A DNA stretch of 64,000 nt from Chrysophaeum taylorii (taxonomy: Eukaryota; Sar; Pelagophyceae; Pelagomonadales; Pelagomonadaceae). A model generated the notes under the pieces. It made no database searches, was not told the origin of the DNA, and worked only from the letters and a program-made list of their open reading frames with translations. Where the stretch lies: contig JAQMWT010000524.1 in assembly GCA_029834535.1 (NCBI GenBank), positions 62,001-126,000 of the forward strand, read 5' to 3'. Position numbers and translations under genes: made by a program. This document shows, piece after piece, positions 1 through 9,720 of the stretch. Each line of letters begins with the position of its first letter. Positions within the stretch are counted from its first letter, which is position 1.

Positions 1-1281
1 CAAGCCGAGAAAGGCGAGGAGTCGAATAAATTCGGTCGGGTCATCAACAAAATGCTCGAGGACGACGACGGCGGCGGATTTGGTCGGGGCGTCGAGGGGG
101 GCGAGCCAGGGGAGGAGTTGGTAGTAGTAGGCGGATTTGAGGACGTAGGCCTGGAAGAGGTTTGGTTCGAAGCGCTTTGGAGCGCAGCGCTGGGCGAGAG
201 TGGCGACGGTGCGGCGGTTTTTTTCGAGTCGAAGATCGTCGAGATTTGACGTCTCGTTTGCGGCGACGTCCCAACACCTAGCGTAATTCGTCGCGCGCTC
301 CATTCCAAAGGCAACAGCTTCGTCGAAAGATCTGGGGTCGTTATATCGCGGGACTCGCATGTGGGTCTTCATGATCCACTGACTGAGTGCCCTCCTGGCG
401 GGGTCTCGGAGCATGAACGCGAACTTCGCGTCCCCGCAGTCGACGCCGCCAATCGCGAGGGCGCCGCACACGCGACGCCTGACCGCGGGAAGCACGATAT
501 AGTGGGGGGTGTACTCGAGGACATACAAAGGTCCATCGTTTGCCTCGTCGAGGCGCCAGGGCGTCCCCGGGGCGGCGCGTCGCAGAAAATCCCTGCTCAT
601 AGGCGTCGTTCTCTTGAGAGCGCGCATCGCGCTCTCTCGGTCCGAACGAGGGTCGGTAAAGACGTGGGTCTCGCCGTGCGTGAACGGCTCGGAAAACATC
701 GCCACGACCCGCGGGTGCGCGACGAGGGCCTCGAAGAGCGTCGTCGTTCCGGCTTTGGAGACGCCGACGACGAAGAGATTTGGGAGACACGTCGCCAGAT
801 CGCATTCTCCGACGATCGGGGCGTCGTCGTCGTCGGCGTCTCGCCGCGTGCGGCGCCGCACGAGCGGCGCGCATCCCACGGGCAACGTGAACGTCGACAG
901 CAGCCTCCTGCGCATTCCTTTCGGACGGTTTTTTTTTTTTTTTTTTCGCGGTCCTTCTTCCACCCTCGCCCTTCGCCGCGCGTCGGGGAGCGTTTCGAAC
1001 GGCAACGGCTCCACATCGCTCGGGGGACCGCACACCCCGCCCAGCTCGGGCAGCCACTTTCGAGTTGCGTTCCGCGGCGGCCGCGGCGACCACGACAGCC
1101 GCCTCGACCACTTGGACGCTCGTCGGACACCCCCTTCGCCACCTTCACCCGGCACCCCCGGCGACCGCCACGCCACACTCACCGCATCCTCCTGCTTCTC
1201 AGGCTTGGCGCGCCGCACCAGGGCCAAGTGCAGACCGAGGCTCACAACGCACAACGCGACAACCATCGCGTTGAGTCGCAT
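1..1281 (-). CDS. sulfotransferase, type II membrane, C-terminus off the window
   Basis: The frame is open from an ATG at 1281 to the left edge (427 residues visible), so the C-terminus is missing. Residues 5-22 form a hydrophobic signal anchor, followed by a basic, low-complexity stem that includes a Lys run coded by an 18-base poly-A/T tract. The catalytic domain starts near residue 168. The 5'-phosphosulfate loop is SKAGTTTLFEAL (175-186) and the 3'-phosphate motif is FMLRDPARRALSQW (from 289). The last visible residues, LLAFLGL, resemble the usual end of the fold. The family transfers sulfate from PAPS to carbohydrate or protein acceptors in the Golgi lumen; the acceptor cannot be read from sequence. 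The poly-A run is a weak point for sequencing errors, but the frame stays consistent through it. Family call is strong; specificity unknown. Confidence 0.85.
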   Translation of the reverse strand, partial: MRLNAMVVALCVVSLGLHLALVRRAKPEKQEDAVSVAWRSPGVPGEGGEGGVRRASKWSRRLSWSPRPPRNATRKWLPELGGVCGPPSDVEPLPFETLPDARRRARVEEGPRKKKKKNRPKGMRRRLLSTFTLPVGCAPLVRRRTRRDADDDDAPIVGECDLATCLPNLFVVGVSKAGTTTLFEALVAHPRVVAMFSEPFTHGETHVFTDPRSDRESAMRALKRTTPMSRDFLRRAAPGTPWRLDEANDGPLYVLEYTPHYIVLPAVRRRVCGALAIGGVDCGDAKFAFMLRDPARRALSQWIMKTHMRVPRYNDPRSFDEAVAFGMERATNYARCWDVAANETSNLDDLRLEKNRRTVATLAQRCAPKRFEPNLFQAYVLKSAYYYQLLPWLAPLDAPTKSAAVVVLEHFVDDPTEFIRLLAFLGL

Positions 1282-3767
1282 TTTTCACCATACGTTTTTT
1301 TTTTTTTTTCGGTATTATAAGGTATAGGGGGTTTAGGAGTAAAGGAGACGCGGGGCGATCGATCCCTCCATCATGCATGCGCGGCGGCGCGACCTCGACT
1401 CGACGGGGGGCGAGACGACCATTTCACCGCAACGACGTCGACCGGGCTCGTCGGTCCCTAACGCACGGGCCCGCCGTCGACGCTAGTACCCCCCTTTCAG
1501 CTACGCTCTCGCCCCCGCCAATCTAAACTGCTTTTTTGATCGATCACAGCGCTCCGCCCTCCTAACCTTTGAGTAGTTTACTCCTAATAGGACCCCCCCC
1601 GCCATTATAAGCCGCTTCAATGCCCTTTAGCCTTTGAGTCTTAACTCCTAAAACCCTGTTCAAACGACCCCCCGAGGCTGCTGACCGCGTGCCCACCACC
1701 GTGCCACCGTGTTTGCCTCGTGCGTACTCCTCCACTGAGGCATTGTAGTATCCGATCAACAACGTTGGGTCGTCGGGGCGAGCCTTTGGCTGCTGCTTCG
1801 CGTCCAAGCAACCTCAGCCGGCGTGGCCAGATCGGCCTCGCGAGCGCCGAGGAGCTCTGCATGGACAAGTGCGCAGCGTTCTGTCCGGCGCTCGGTTTAG
1901 GGTCTCCTCGATCACCCTGATGTCCAGCATCCAAACTGCGCCAGACGGCACTCTTGTTCCGGCATACCCGTTGATGGCCTCGTTGTCTACGGCGTGCCCA
2001 CCCAGGAATGCCTTTGTCTCCCCTCCTTTCTTTGGAACACGAGGTTGACGATCAAATGAGCTTCATAAACACCATTCGCACTAAAATCGTCTTCCTACAC
2101 GTCTTTCGTTGGCCCGCCACTGCATCGACCCACGCGTGGGTTACCAACCTCGCACAGCGTTCCTATCCCGCCAATACCTCGAGCGCGCTCCCGCCTCGAC
2201 GACGCCATACTCAATTTCGTCGTCGTCAAGACACTCCGTGCCGAGCGGCTTCTGGCCTTTGAGACTGGCGACGTTGTCGTCATCCAACGCCTCCGCCGCC
2301 AACCGGGTTCCGTGCAGCATATGCCTCGGCGCGTATCAACCTCCCAGGTGCCATCCACCTGTGTCTCTGACCTATCCAGCCGCCGCACCCCCCCCCTTTA
2401 GTCGTCATCGACTTTTGATAACCCTGCCTCTCTGACCGCATATATCCACACTTCTTCGCTTGGCTAATACTCCCTTTACGTTGCCCATAAAAAAATAACG
2501 CTGACGGAAAGTTCGCTCTCGAGAGTCGGCGGGATATCGAGGACGCCTAGCCTCTCGAGACGGGTCTCGGGGTGTGTGGTTCGGCGCAGCGTGGTCGAAC
2601 CATACTCGCTTCGCTGATTGTGTTTTAAAATTTGTCGCCGAGAAGATACCACGGAAAACGTCGAGTGTCACTGACCGCGAACGTCAAGCGCCGAGGAGAT
2701 GACTACTGCACATGACCACCCCCCGATGCGCAAGGGGGAGCCAACATAACGCCCATCGCTTGTGCATTTATTTCCCAGAATCTGAAAGGAAGAATATGAG
2801 AAACAAACCGCGGTGATTGTCAGAGGAGGCCCCAAAAGTTGCCACAACATAACGTCTTTGTATCATCCGCGTGGCAAAGAAACTGCTGGGAAAGCAGGGA
2901 GTTTTACCTTCTATCGATTTCTTTTCTTTCTTACTTCCTTCCTTCCTTCCTTCAGTGTGAGGTCGGAATTCTGATTGGGTGGAAAAATGTCCCCGTTTTT
3001 TGAATAATCTGGATCTTTTTGGGGCAAAGGGTCACTCAGTCTTTTCAAAACAGAAACTCACGTTCCGAGGCGATAGTAACCGGGTTACACTATGTGAGTT
3101 TGCGCTATGCGCCTAGCGGCGTCGAGAGACGCGCTGCTTTTAAAGAGATGTGTCTTAAAGATTGATGTCTGGTGAAGAGATTTCTGTGCTGTCTGGTGAG
3201 AGGGGTAATTCTCGGGCTGATTGGCGCACTCAACTTCGGCGTGGAGACAAAGTCAACAACAAAACAGGTTCGTTCCGGCAGAAGAGCATGTGACGGCCTG
3301 AGGGACCACACAGCCATCGCGCGCACATTGTCGTTTGTCGTGGCCACACGGGTACTAGGATCTCGCAGTTCGATTTATAGGAAGTTAAGAGTACTAGGGC
3401 TGCAAGATGACAGAGAGGCTCTCTCTCTCTCTCTCTCTGAGAGAGAGAGAGAGAGAGTTCATGTCGGAAGGAGATTTGGAGAAACAAATAGGTTTCATAG
3501 GGAACTTGGGGGATCCACATTCAATACAAGTTTGCATCATACAGCGTTGGCGTATCACTGCCGCACCCGGCTGCTTTTTGGCACAGAACGAAACGTCCGC
3601 AACGTTTGGAGCGTTGGAGCGCGCGACACAACGAGAGGCATTGTCGGGGTTCTGGTCGCAGCACCGCCGCGTTACAGTGCAGCGATATGAGGGTCAAATG
3701 ATTCGCGAAACGACTCGCCGTCGACGCGGGGGGGAGACTGGAGCGGCGCCGGCCACAATAATTATTG
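1282..3767. other. intergenic, no supported gene
   Basis: I found no convincing gene. Short open frames on both strands at 1560-2400 are broken and match nothing I recognise. On the minus strand near 2180-2300 one stretch is acidic and coding-like, but it is closed by stops, so it may be an old transposon remnant. A (CT)n/(GA)n hairpin lies at 3418-3457. Confidence 0.5.
3418..3457. repeat. (CT)n-(GA)n inverted microsatellite
   Basis: About 20 bases of CT repeat are followed directly by about 19 bases of GA repeat. Together they form a near-perfect palindrome able to fold into a hairpin. Confidence 0.9.
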
Positions 3768-5170
3768 TTACAGAAAAGTGGCGGGCGTTAGCCAAGAGGC
3801 ACCGTTCGGCTGCGTGGTGGTAATCGGCGAGGCGGTGAAGTGATTTGGCGGATGGATTTGGTGTCTAATGGCGGGAGTATCGTCGTCGCGAGCGAGAACC
3901 TGGAGCTTCTCGGATACCTTCCCTCTCAGGGACAAAAGCGCCTCCGCGTCACTTCGTTCCGATTGCAAGATCAAGCGGCGCTTTGATGGCGGCGAGCAAA
4001 CCGGGGGGGCATTGCTCGAAGGAGAGACAAAGAGCTCGTGGTGCTGCGGACTTTGCGCCAAATGATGAAACGAGAAGTTCTCGATGACCGGCGATCGACG
4101 ATTTGGCGGTGGGACGACGAGCTGGCGGTCGGCGAGGTGATGTTGGTGGAAGAAGTCCGCGTGCACGATCTGCGTGCGGGCGACGACCTGCTGATGATGC
4201 TGGTGGAAGCAAGGTGCTTGGCGTACGCGAAATATCTTCGAGGGTTGCCGAAGCAAGCGCTGCTGCTGCACGATATGGTTTCTGTCCAGGGCATTGGCCG
4301 CGTAGGTCGTCTCGTCGTGTCGTTGGCGCGCGGCCATCCACGGCTGGTGGTCGTAGATCTGGGGAGCTTCCTTTTGTTGCAGAAGAGGCGCGGAGAGGCG
4401 GTGGTCGGGTAGGCGTGCGAAGTCGAGCGCGCGAGGGCGCGACATCGACTTTTCTCTTTTGCGCTCGCGCGGCCGGAGCATGAGCAGGCCCTTAATGGTC
4501 GTGACCTTCCTACCCTCGGCCCTGGCATAAACGATGATAGTCGAATCCCAATCGTCGACTTTGGTAAACCCAAACTGTGGCGAGAGTGGTGATAACGTCA
4601 ACGCGAGACGCACGTTGTTGAGCTGTCGCAGGAAGGATCTATAGTTCCCGTGGCGGAAGTAAAGCGGGAGCTTGTGCTGCGCGGAGGTCGATGAGGAAGT
4701 GGCAACCGCACCTCGAGCGTTCTTGTGTCGTAGACTACGACGGCGCCTGCGGTGACGCGTGATTTGACGCGACGTCGAGCGCACCTTCTCGCCATTGGAT
4801 CAATTCCGGCCAGTCCTGAGCGTATGTTGCTGATAGAAGTTGAGCTTCCTACCGTGAACATCCGGACGAGACGTTCGAGAAACGGAACGGGAACCGTGCA
4901 CTGCGTGCACGTGCGCCTCTCCAGTCGTTGCCGCGGCGCGGTAGGGATTGGTGCGCCATCCAGAGGGTGTAAGCGTAGGGGACGCTCCTCTTTCGCAACA
5001 GAGCACTGCTGGGAGAGGGTTTGACACGCCGGGAGCGCGACGGCCACCTCCGCGCGGCGACGGTCACGATACATGCGTCTCCAAACAACCAATTCTACTG
5101 TTCTGTGTCGAAAATGAATATCGTCACAATTTATTTCCAACCGCGAGTCAAAACTCAAAATTTGACCCAT
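3768..5170 (-). CDS. heat shock factor (HSF)-type transcription factor, five exons
   Basis: A heat-shock-factor DNA-binding domain appears only after removing four tiny introns: 4816-4852 (37 nt), 4747-4784 (38), 4677-4711 (35) and 4575-4613 (39). All are GT-AG, and three of the four begin GTGCG. Exons 4853-5170, 4785-4815, 4712-4746, 4614-4676 and 3768-4574 then join in frame to 417 aa. Successive exons supply FLERLVRMFT, WPELIQWREG, AVVVYDTRTLE, the recognition-helix block LPLYFRHGNYRSFLRQLNN, and FGFTKVDDW. This is the full HSF domain order (winged helix binding nGAAn repeats). The C-terminal 250 residues are Gln/His-rich and low in complexity, as in activation regions. The ATG at 5170 is the first in frame; a Met 32 codons later is possible. 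HSF families are strongly expanded in stramenopile algae (family knowledge). Confidence 0.75.
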
Positions 5171-5215
5171 TCAATATTTGCCGCATTTTTTTTAATTTTA
5201 TCCTCGCTATATTAT

Positions 5216-5838
5216 TATAACTGACCTCTTCGCCTTAACGTTTTCGCAGTAGGACGGAACGTTACTTTAGGGACGAGCCCGCAGAAATCAAGCATCGACT
5301 TCGTGAAGTCATCGCCAAGATCGCCGAGGAAGAAACCGGCAATCTCGTTCTCGGTCAGGTTCTCGTCGGCGGGGGCGGACTCGGCAGGCTCGTCTTGAGC
5401 TGGCGCTGGCGTCGGAGGTAGAAGCGGGGGCTTGTCGGCTTGGGAGCGGGCTCTTTCGATTCGACGATGGCATTCTCCTCGTTGTTCTCGGCCCCCTCGC
5501 CGGTGCGGCCATGGACGAAGGCCTGTACCTGGCCAGGAGCTTTAACGGTGTCCCGACAGCGGCAAAAAAAAAAAGGCCCGCTCGGCGACGCTGCTGCTTC
5601 TGCTCCTTCGCCGTGACCGCGGCCTTGCTCTCACCCTTGGCGGCGGCCTCCTCCAGCAAGGAAATCTCGAGTACGTCGGTGATGCGCACGTCAAATTTGT
5701 TCCCTTACCTGCGCTCGACGGGGAGCGCTCGACAACCGTCGCCGTCAGCAGCGCTCTCTCCGCCGCCTTGATTTCTTCCTCCATATTTCGGGCGGTGGTG
5801 TTGTAGAGCCGACCTCGACCTCGAACATCTCGCCGCAA
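5216..5838 (-). pseudogene. hypothetical protein remnant, frameshifted
   Basis: Minus-strand sequence here looks coding in pieces but in different frames. An upstream piece contains ARNMEEEIKAAERALL, a middle piece is rich in Ala, Lys and Gln (EEAAAKGESKAAVTAKEQKQ), and the last piece reads NEIAGFFLGDLGDDFTKSML and ends at a TAA near 5216. A good donor (GTAAGG, on the minus strand near 5706) could mark an intron, but I could not find a splice that joins the frames. I do not recognise the family. It is either a decayed gene or one with introns I could not resolve. Confidence 0.35.
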
Positions 5839-6320
5839 CAGATACCTGCGAGACCACGCGACGGTCCATTGCCACGCCTTGTCGTTCGGTGCCGCCGAGG
5901 TCGGCGCCGGGCGCTGGCTGGCCGTCGCAACCAGTATTGCGTTGTCGAGTCAACACCAGGACGGCTCGAGAGCTGCTCGCGCGCACGAGCAGCGGTTGAG
6001 GGTGTAGACGCTGCACGCAACCCCTCCGCGCGCGCGGCCGTCATGGTCAAGGAAATTTCGCGCTGAGGAAGCATCTCAATTCGCGGCAAGCGGAAGTCGA
6101 TGCTGTGCGGCGCATCAAGAGCGTCAAATGCTTGGGCGCTACGCGGGAGGGCGACAAGTGCGGCCGAGCTATCGCCGCCGCCGCCGTCGCTAAAGCGAAA
6201 AGAGACTGTGCTTGGAAGGACTCTCTCTCCGATTACTGGCAAAAGTATCTTTATGTTCCGTTCCGGCACCAAAATGAAAATCCTTCATGCCCCCCGAAAC
6301 TTTCAACCCCACCCTCGTAC

Positions 6321-6634
6321 CTAACTAACTAACTAACTAACTAACTAACTTCAGACCTCTCCCGAGCATGGGAGCCAGGCCGGACCGACAGGAGCCAGTC
6401 CGGAATCACGGGCCTGTAGACGAGGGGCGCCGAAAGGTGGGTCGGCGGAGAGTGATCATCAAGCTTGTCGCCATGCGACGAGGAGACCGCGATGTGACTG
6501 ACAACCAACTCGTCGATAACCTTCCGTCTGCGCCCCCCGGCCATACCCCGTCCCACTGCGAACGTTCCGGCTGCCAACCGGCCCGCCCGAGAGGCGAATA
6601 GGTGCCAACCTGCGCCGGGAGGGCGGATGCCCTC
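6321..6634 (-). mobile_element. SINE-like element, copy A (minus)
   Basis: This roughly 315-bp unit is the reverse complement of the one at 12968-13282, with about nine substitutions and one 6-bp gap between the copies by eye. Its 5' end begins GAGGGCATCCGCCCTC, a small hairpin, and its 3' end is a (TTAG)n tail, seen here as (CTAA)n at 6321-6350. An open frame runs through both copies but only follows the shared DNA and is probably not a gene. No clear target duplication is visible around this copy. The about 300 bp between it and the LTR element (6635-6936) contain nothing I recognise. Confidence 0.75.
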
Positions 6635-6936
6635 GCAAGGCTCAGGATTCATGAGGCACCGTTCTCCCTCGTAGCAGTCGACCTTTAATAAATAACCCCA
6701 ACGCACCCACCACCCTTAGCAGGCGACCATTAAAACCCCCGACGCTGGATGGAGGAGTTGACGTTTAAAAGCCCTAGTCTGCGGGCTTATTAGTAGTTTG
6801 AAGGGGGCTTCTGGCCGTCTCAGCCGATGTCTGCGCAGCCGTCTGCGCCACAGCCATCTGTTGCTGGCCCTCGGTAGGCTCCAACGCGAATGGAATCGGG
6901 TTCCGATTACTTTCCGACTCACCACACCCGGTCCGA

Positions 6937-6941
6937 CCGAG
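6937..6941. repeat. target site duplication, left (CCGAG)
   Basis: CCGAG abuts the 5' LTR and is repeated exactly at 17466-17470 after the 3' LTR. Five bases is the usual duplication length for Ty1/copia integrases. Confidence 0.85.
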
Positions 6942-7142
6942 TAGAGATAGAAAATCTGAATTAGGGTTAGTTAGTACCCCTTATTCTAGGGCTAGTTCTC
7001 TTAACTTTGCCACCTTTCATTTAAGAAAACGCTGTTTTATTCACACCGGCTGTCCTCGATTATAAGAGACAGATTCGAGGACAGACCACCACTGTTCTCA
7101 CGCTCTGCTGAAGGGTAACACAGTTGTGATTATTGTTCTCTA
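6942..7142 (+). repeat. 5' LTR
   Basis: A 201-bp repeat matching both parts of the split 3' LTR. Shared landmarks are TAGAGATAGAAAATCTGAAT at the start, a GTCCTCGA...TCGAGGAC inverted pair in the middle, and GGGTAACACAGTTGTGAT near the end. The boundaries are set by the short inverted ends TAGAGA/TCTCTA and the flanking CCGAG, not by the usual TG...CA. Confidence 0.88.
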
Positions 7143-7147
7143 GGTAT

Positions 7148-7163
7148 TGGGCACCAGTCCCGG
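7148..7163 (+). other. candidate primer binding site
   Basis: TGGGCACCAGTCCCGG begins five bases inside the 5' LTR end. TGG would pair with a tRNA CCA terminus. The matching tRNA was not identified, so this rests on position and the TGG start only. Confidence 0.35.
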
Positions 7164-7227
7164 TATCAGCAGAGCCCCAGGATTCCCAGACAAGCCCCGC
7201 TCACTGACGTTCCTGAACCCAAGCAAA

Positions 7228-8451
7228 ATGCCAACCAATCAAGAACTCCAAAAGGAGATAAGAGAACAAGATGCTCGGCATAAACAAGAAGCTCAAGCGT
7301 ACGAAGCTCGGCATAAACAAGAGATGCAAGACCAAGAAACTCGCTTGATGGCACAATTCACTGCTCAATTAAGCGCGTTGGCCACCCAAGTGCAAGCAAC
7401 GCAAGCACCACCACCTGCCGTCGCTGCTGCGGCTCCGCCTCCCACTCCGGCTCAACAAGATCCCAAGTCTAAGGTTAACACCTTTAGTGACCCACCTAGC
7501 GCCGTCCTCAAGTCGATGGACAACGCTCAAGTCACACCCCAGATGCTTTCATTTCGCGTCATGCAATTGTTCGTCGAACATCTGATGCCTGAAACAGGCA
7601 TAACTCAGTACTTCCTACAGGGCTTCTACACGTGGGAATCCGTCCTGCGCGGATCTAACGATCTCGCCGACGCTCTCCTAAGCCACTGTATCGACGAATA
7701 CGACAAGGACCCCGACAACCACTCTACTGCCGGGAACACGCCAGATTTCCAAGGCCGTTACGTCTACTGCAAGGGTGTCTACCGCAAGTTCGGCAAGCAC
7801 TTCCTGGACAACGTCTACGAGCCAAAGCTCCAAGAACTCAAAGCCAAAGACAAGGACCCGACCGATATGACAAAAGGCAAGTTATATCCAATCACCCAAC
7901 CCCACCTCCAAGGAAAAGAAGCCGACTTCATCGTATATCTCCGCGAGACCGTACACCCCCTATTTCGCCGTTTTCTACATGCCGGTAGCGACTCCGTCAA
8001 GCACCCAGCATACGACGAAATCGATGCACTCGGATCCTCCTACCCGATAGGACTCGAATTTGTGCTTCAAGTTCGCCGAGCACTCGACAAGCACACGGGC
8101 CAGAACCACATCCATCATGCGCATTATGTCTATAATGCCTTTCTGGACACGCCGTTCAACCTCGAAATACATGAGCCTGCTCACTACATCGACTACATGC
8201 GTCATGTCCAGCAGCAACTGCGCCAGATAACCACCGACGCTTCTCTCCAACTTCCCGACGACAAGATTCTCGAAGAAATTCTTCGCTTCAAGTACCCCCC
8301 AAGCTTGCTTGACTCCCGCGCCCCAACACACATCAAGGGCTTTGCACGTCTTGCTAACTGTCTGCGCAATCCCAACGACTCGCTGTTACTCGACGAAGAC
8401 AAGGAAGCCATCCACCACCTTCCTAAGCTCATAGCTCGCATCACCGTATGA
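7228..8451 (+). CDS. retrotransposon Gag-like protein
   Basis: A 407-aa intact frame, the first gene of the LTR element. The ATG at 7228 is the first in frame after the LTR. Residues about 5-60 form a charged heptad-like stretch (EIREQDARHKQEAQAYEARH), then an Ala/Pro-rich linker, then about 300 residues of alpha-helical-looking sequence with Trp, Tyr and His in the style of copia capsid domains. No CCHC knuckle is visible in this frame. It would form the particle that packages the element RNA. The frame ends at TGA 8449-8451, and coding-like sequence continues in another frame, so Gag was probably longer before a frameshift. Confidence 0.7.
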   Translation: MPTNQELQKEIREQDARHKQEAQAYEARHKQEMQDQETRLMAQFTAQLSALATQVQATQAPPPAVAAAAPPPTPAQQDPKSKVNTFSDPPSAVLKSMDNAQVTPQMLSFRVMQLFVEHLMPETGITQYFLQGFYTWESVLRGSNDLADALLSHCIDEYDKDPDNHSTAGNTPDFQGRYVYCKGVYRKFGKHFLDNVYEPKLQELKAKDKDPTDMTKGKLYPITQPHLQGKEADFIVYLRETVHPLFRRFLHAGSDSVKHPAYDEIDALGSSYPIGLEFVLQVRRALDKHTGQNHIHHAHYVYNAFLDTPFNLEIHEPAHYIDYMRHVQQQLRQITTDASLQLPDDKILEEILRFKYPPSLLDSRAPTHIKGFARLANCLRNPNDSLLLDEDKEAIHHLPKLIARITV

Positions 8452-9243
8452 CACCTCTCCCTCTGAAGACGACACCCCACCGGACCCCGTTGAAGACACC
8501 GACCCCGTCGCTGTTTTTCTCACGGAGGCCAACCTTGATCAAGAGGAAGACAATGACCTCAATCACCAGCTCCACGCCTACCGCAAGAAACAAATTTCGC
8601 GGCACCTCAAGAAGCCCCCTCCAAGCAAAAAGCCTCCTATTCCTCGCTCCCCGTCTTACTACGACACCAATGACAGTCCTAAGCCCAAGGGCACCCCTGT
8701 CACCCCACCGAAGAACAAGCACCGTCCCCGCGCTCCTCCTGTCACCCCTGACAAACGCGAGCAATCTTCGCAAGGTCACTTTCCCCACACATCCTCATTC
8801 ACCCAAACCATCTACTCCTGACCTGCGCTGCAAAGTCCCCCTTCGTGAAGTCCGTCGCAAGCTCCAAACCATACGGAATCTTAGCCAAGCCGGTCGCCAA
8901 CATACGTCCAGCTCCGAGCACATGAACAAGCTAATCAACCTCATCACCACAATCTCCGATGAGATACTTCTCTCCGAAGCCGAAAACGACGCCGCCGAAT
9001 TCCTCCAGATGTTAACGTCCGATCCCCAGGACGATCCACCTGATGAGGGCGAAGCCGAAACCGATGAACAAGACGACAAAGGACGCCTCGGTTTCTATGA
9101 CGACCACGGTCAGCTAGACCTCTACGACGGCACCATTCCCGAAACCACTCCCGAAACCAATGATGAAGATGACTCCGCCGAAGACTACGCAAAACGTCAC
9201 AGTGACTACATGCGTGCTCTCCACCAGAGTCGGCTTTTTCGCT
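8452..9243 (+). pseudogene. Gag C-terminal tail / linker, frameshifted
   Basis: Directly after the Gag stop, another frame continues with acidic and then basic low-complexity sequence (SEDDTPPDPVEDTDPVAVFL, then Lys/Pro-rich) to a stop near 8821. A third frame then carries an acidic stretch including EAENDAAEFLQMLTSD and DEGEAETDEQDDKG to 9243. These look like pieces of one protein tail broken by two frameshifts. The basic Lys/Pro section could replace a zinc-knuckle RNA-binding region (inference). No catalytic motif is present. Confidence 0.5.
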
Positions 9244-9429
9244 GATGGTTGCCGACGACGCCTGTGCCGCCAACCACATCTTACTCCATCAGGCACCAAA
9301 CCTCAAGATGACGAATTTCCCGACCTCATCAACTATCTCACCCAGAGTCGCAGATTTTCTTTGTGCAACTTACACTCCAGGAAGACCTCAAAGAAGACTA
9401 ACTCGCTGCACGGATGCAATGGACCCGGC

Positions 9430-9720
9430 ACCGAAACCTCATTGATTGACGGTGGCGCATCTTTTGCTTTACGCGCACAATTCAAAACTTTGTTCCTGAG
9501 ACCATACGCCGAATTCCCGAACACACCATTCATATGGGACGAGGCACCCTCACCAGCCACTTCATCGGTGTTAAACCGTTGTATCTGCAGGCTGCAGGTC
9601 TCTCTTCAAAGGATACAAAAGACACAACCGGTTACGCTTTATATCTCGTATTTATGGTCGTCCCGCAATTCAGGCAAGGTCTTCAAGTTATCGCAACATC
9701 TCAGCTCAAAGCTCTGCATG
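9430..9720 (+). pseudogene. retrotransposon aspartic protease, frameshifted
   Basis: The active-site loop appears as SLIDGGASFAL (Asp codon 9448-9450) where D-S/T-G is usual; Gly in the second position is atypical. The second half is in a different frame after about 9530, with GRGTLTSHFIG and FMVVPQFRQGLQVIATSQL. The latter matches the copia-type stretch with pattern VLYVP..R.NLISV.QL that follows the protease. The enzyme would cut the polyprotein. One frameshift separates the halves, so this copy is inactive. Confidence 0.6.

Noticed and set aside
1560-2400. Decayed transposase of the PiggyBac or Tigger type
   Set aside because: Only vague acidic and YN-like phrases; no catalytic triad could be followed.
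6341-6706. A 121-codon frame across the SINE-like copy A (and the matching frame in copy B)
   Set aside because: Shared only because the DNA is shared; no known motif, and the copies differ by a frame-neutral 6-bp gap and substitutions without a protein-like pattern.
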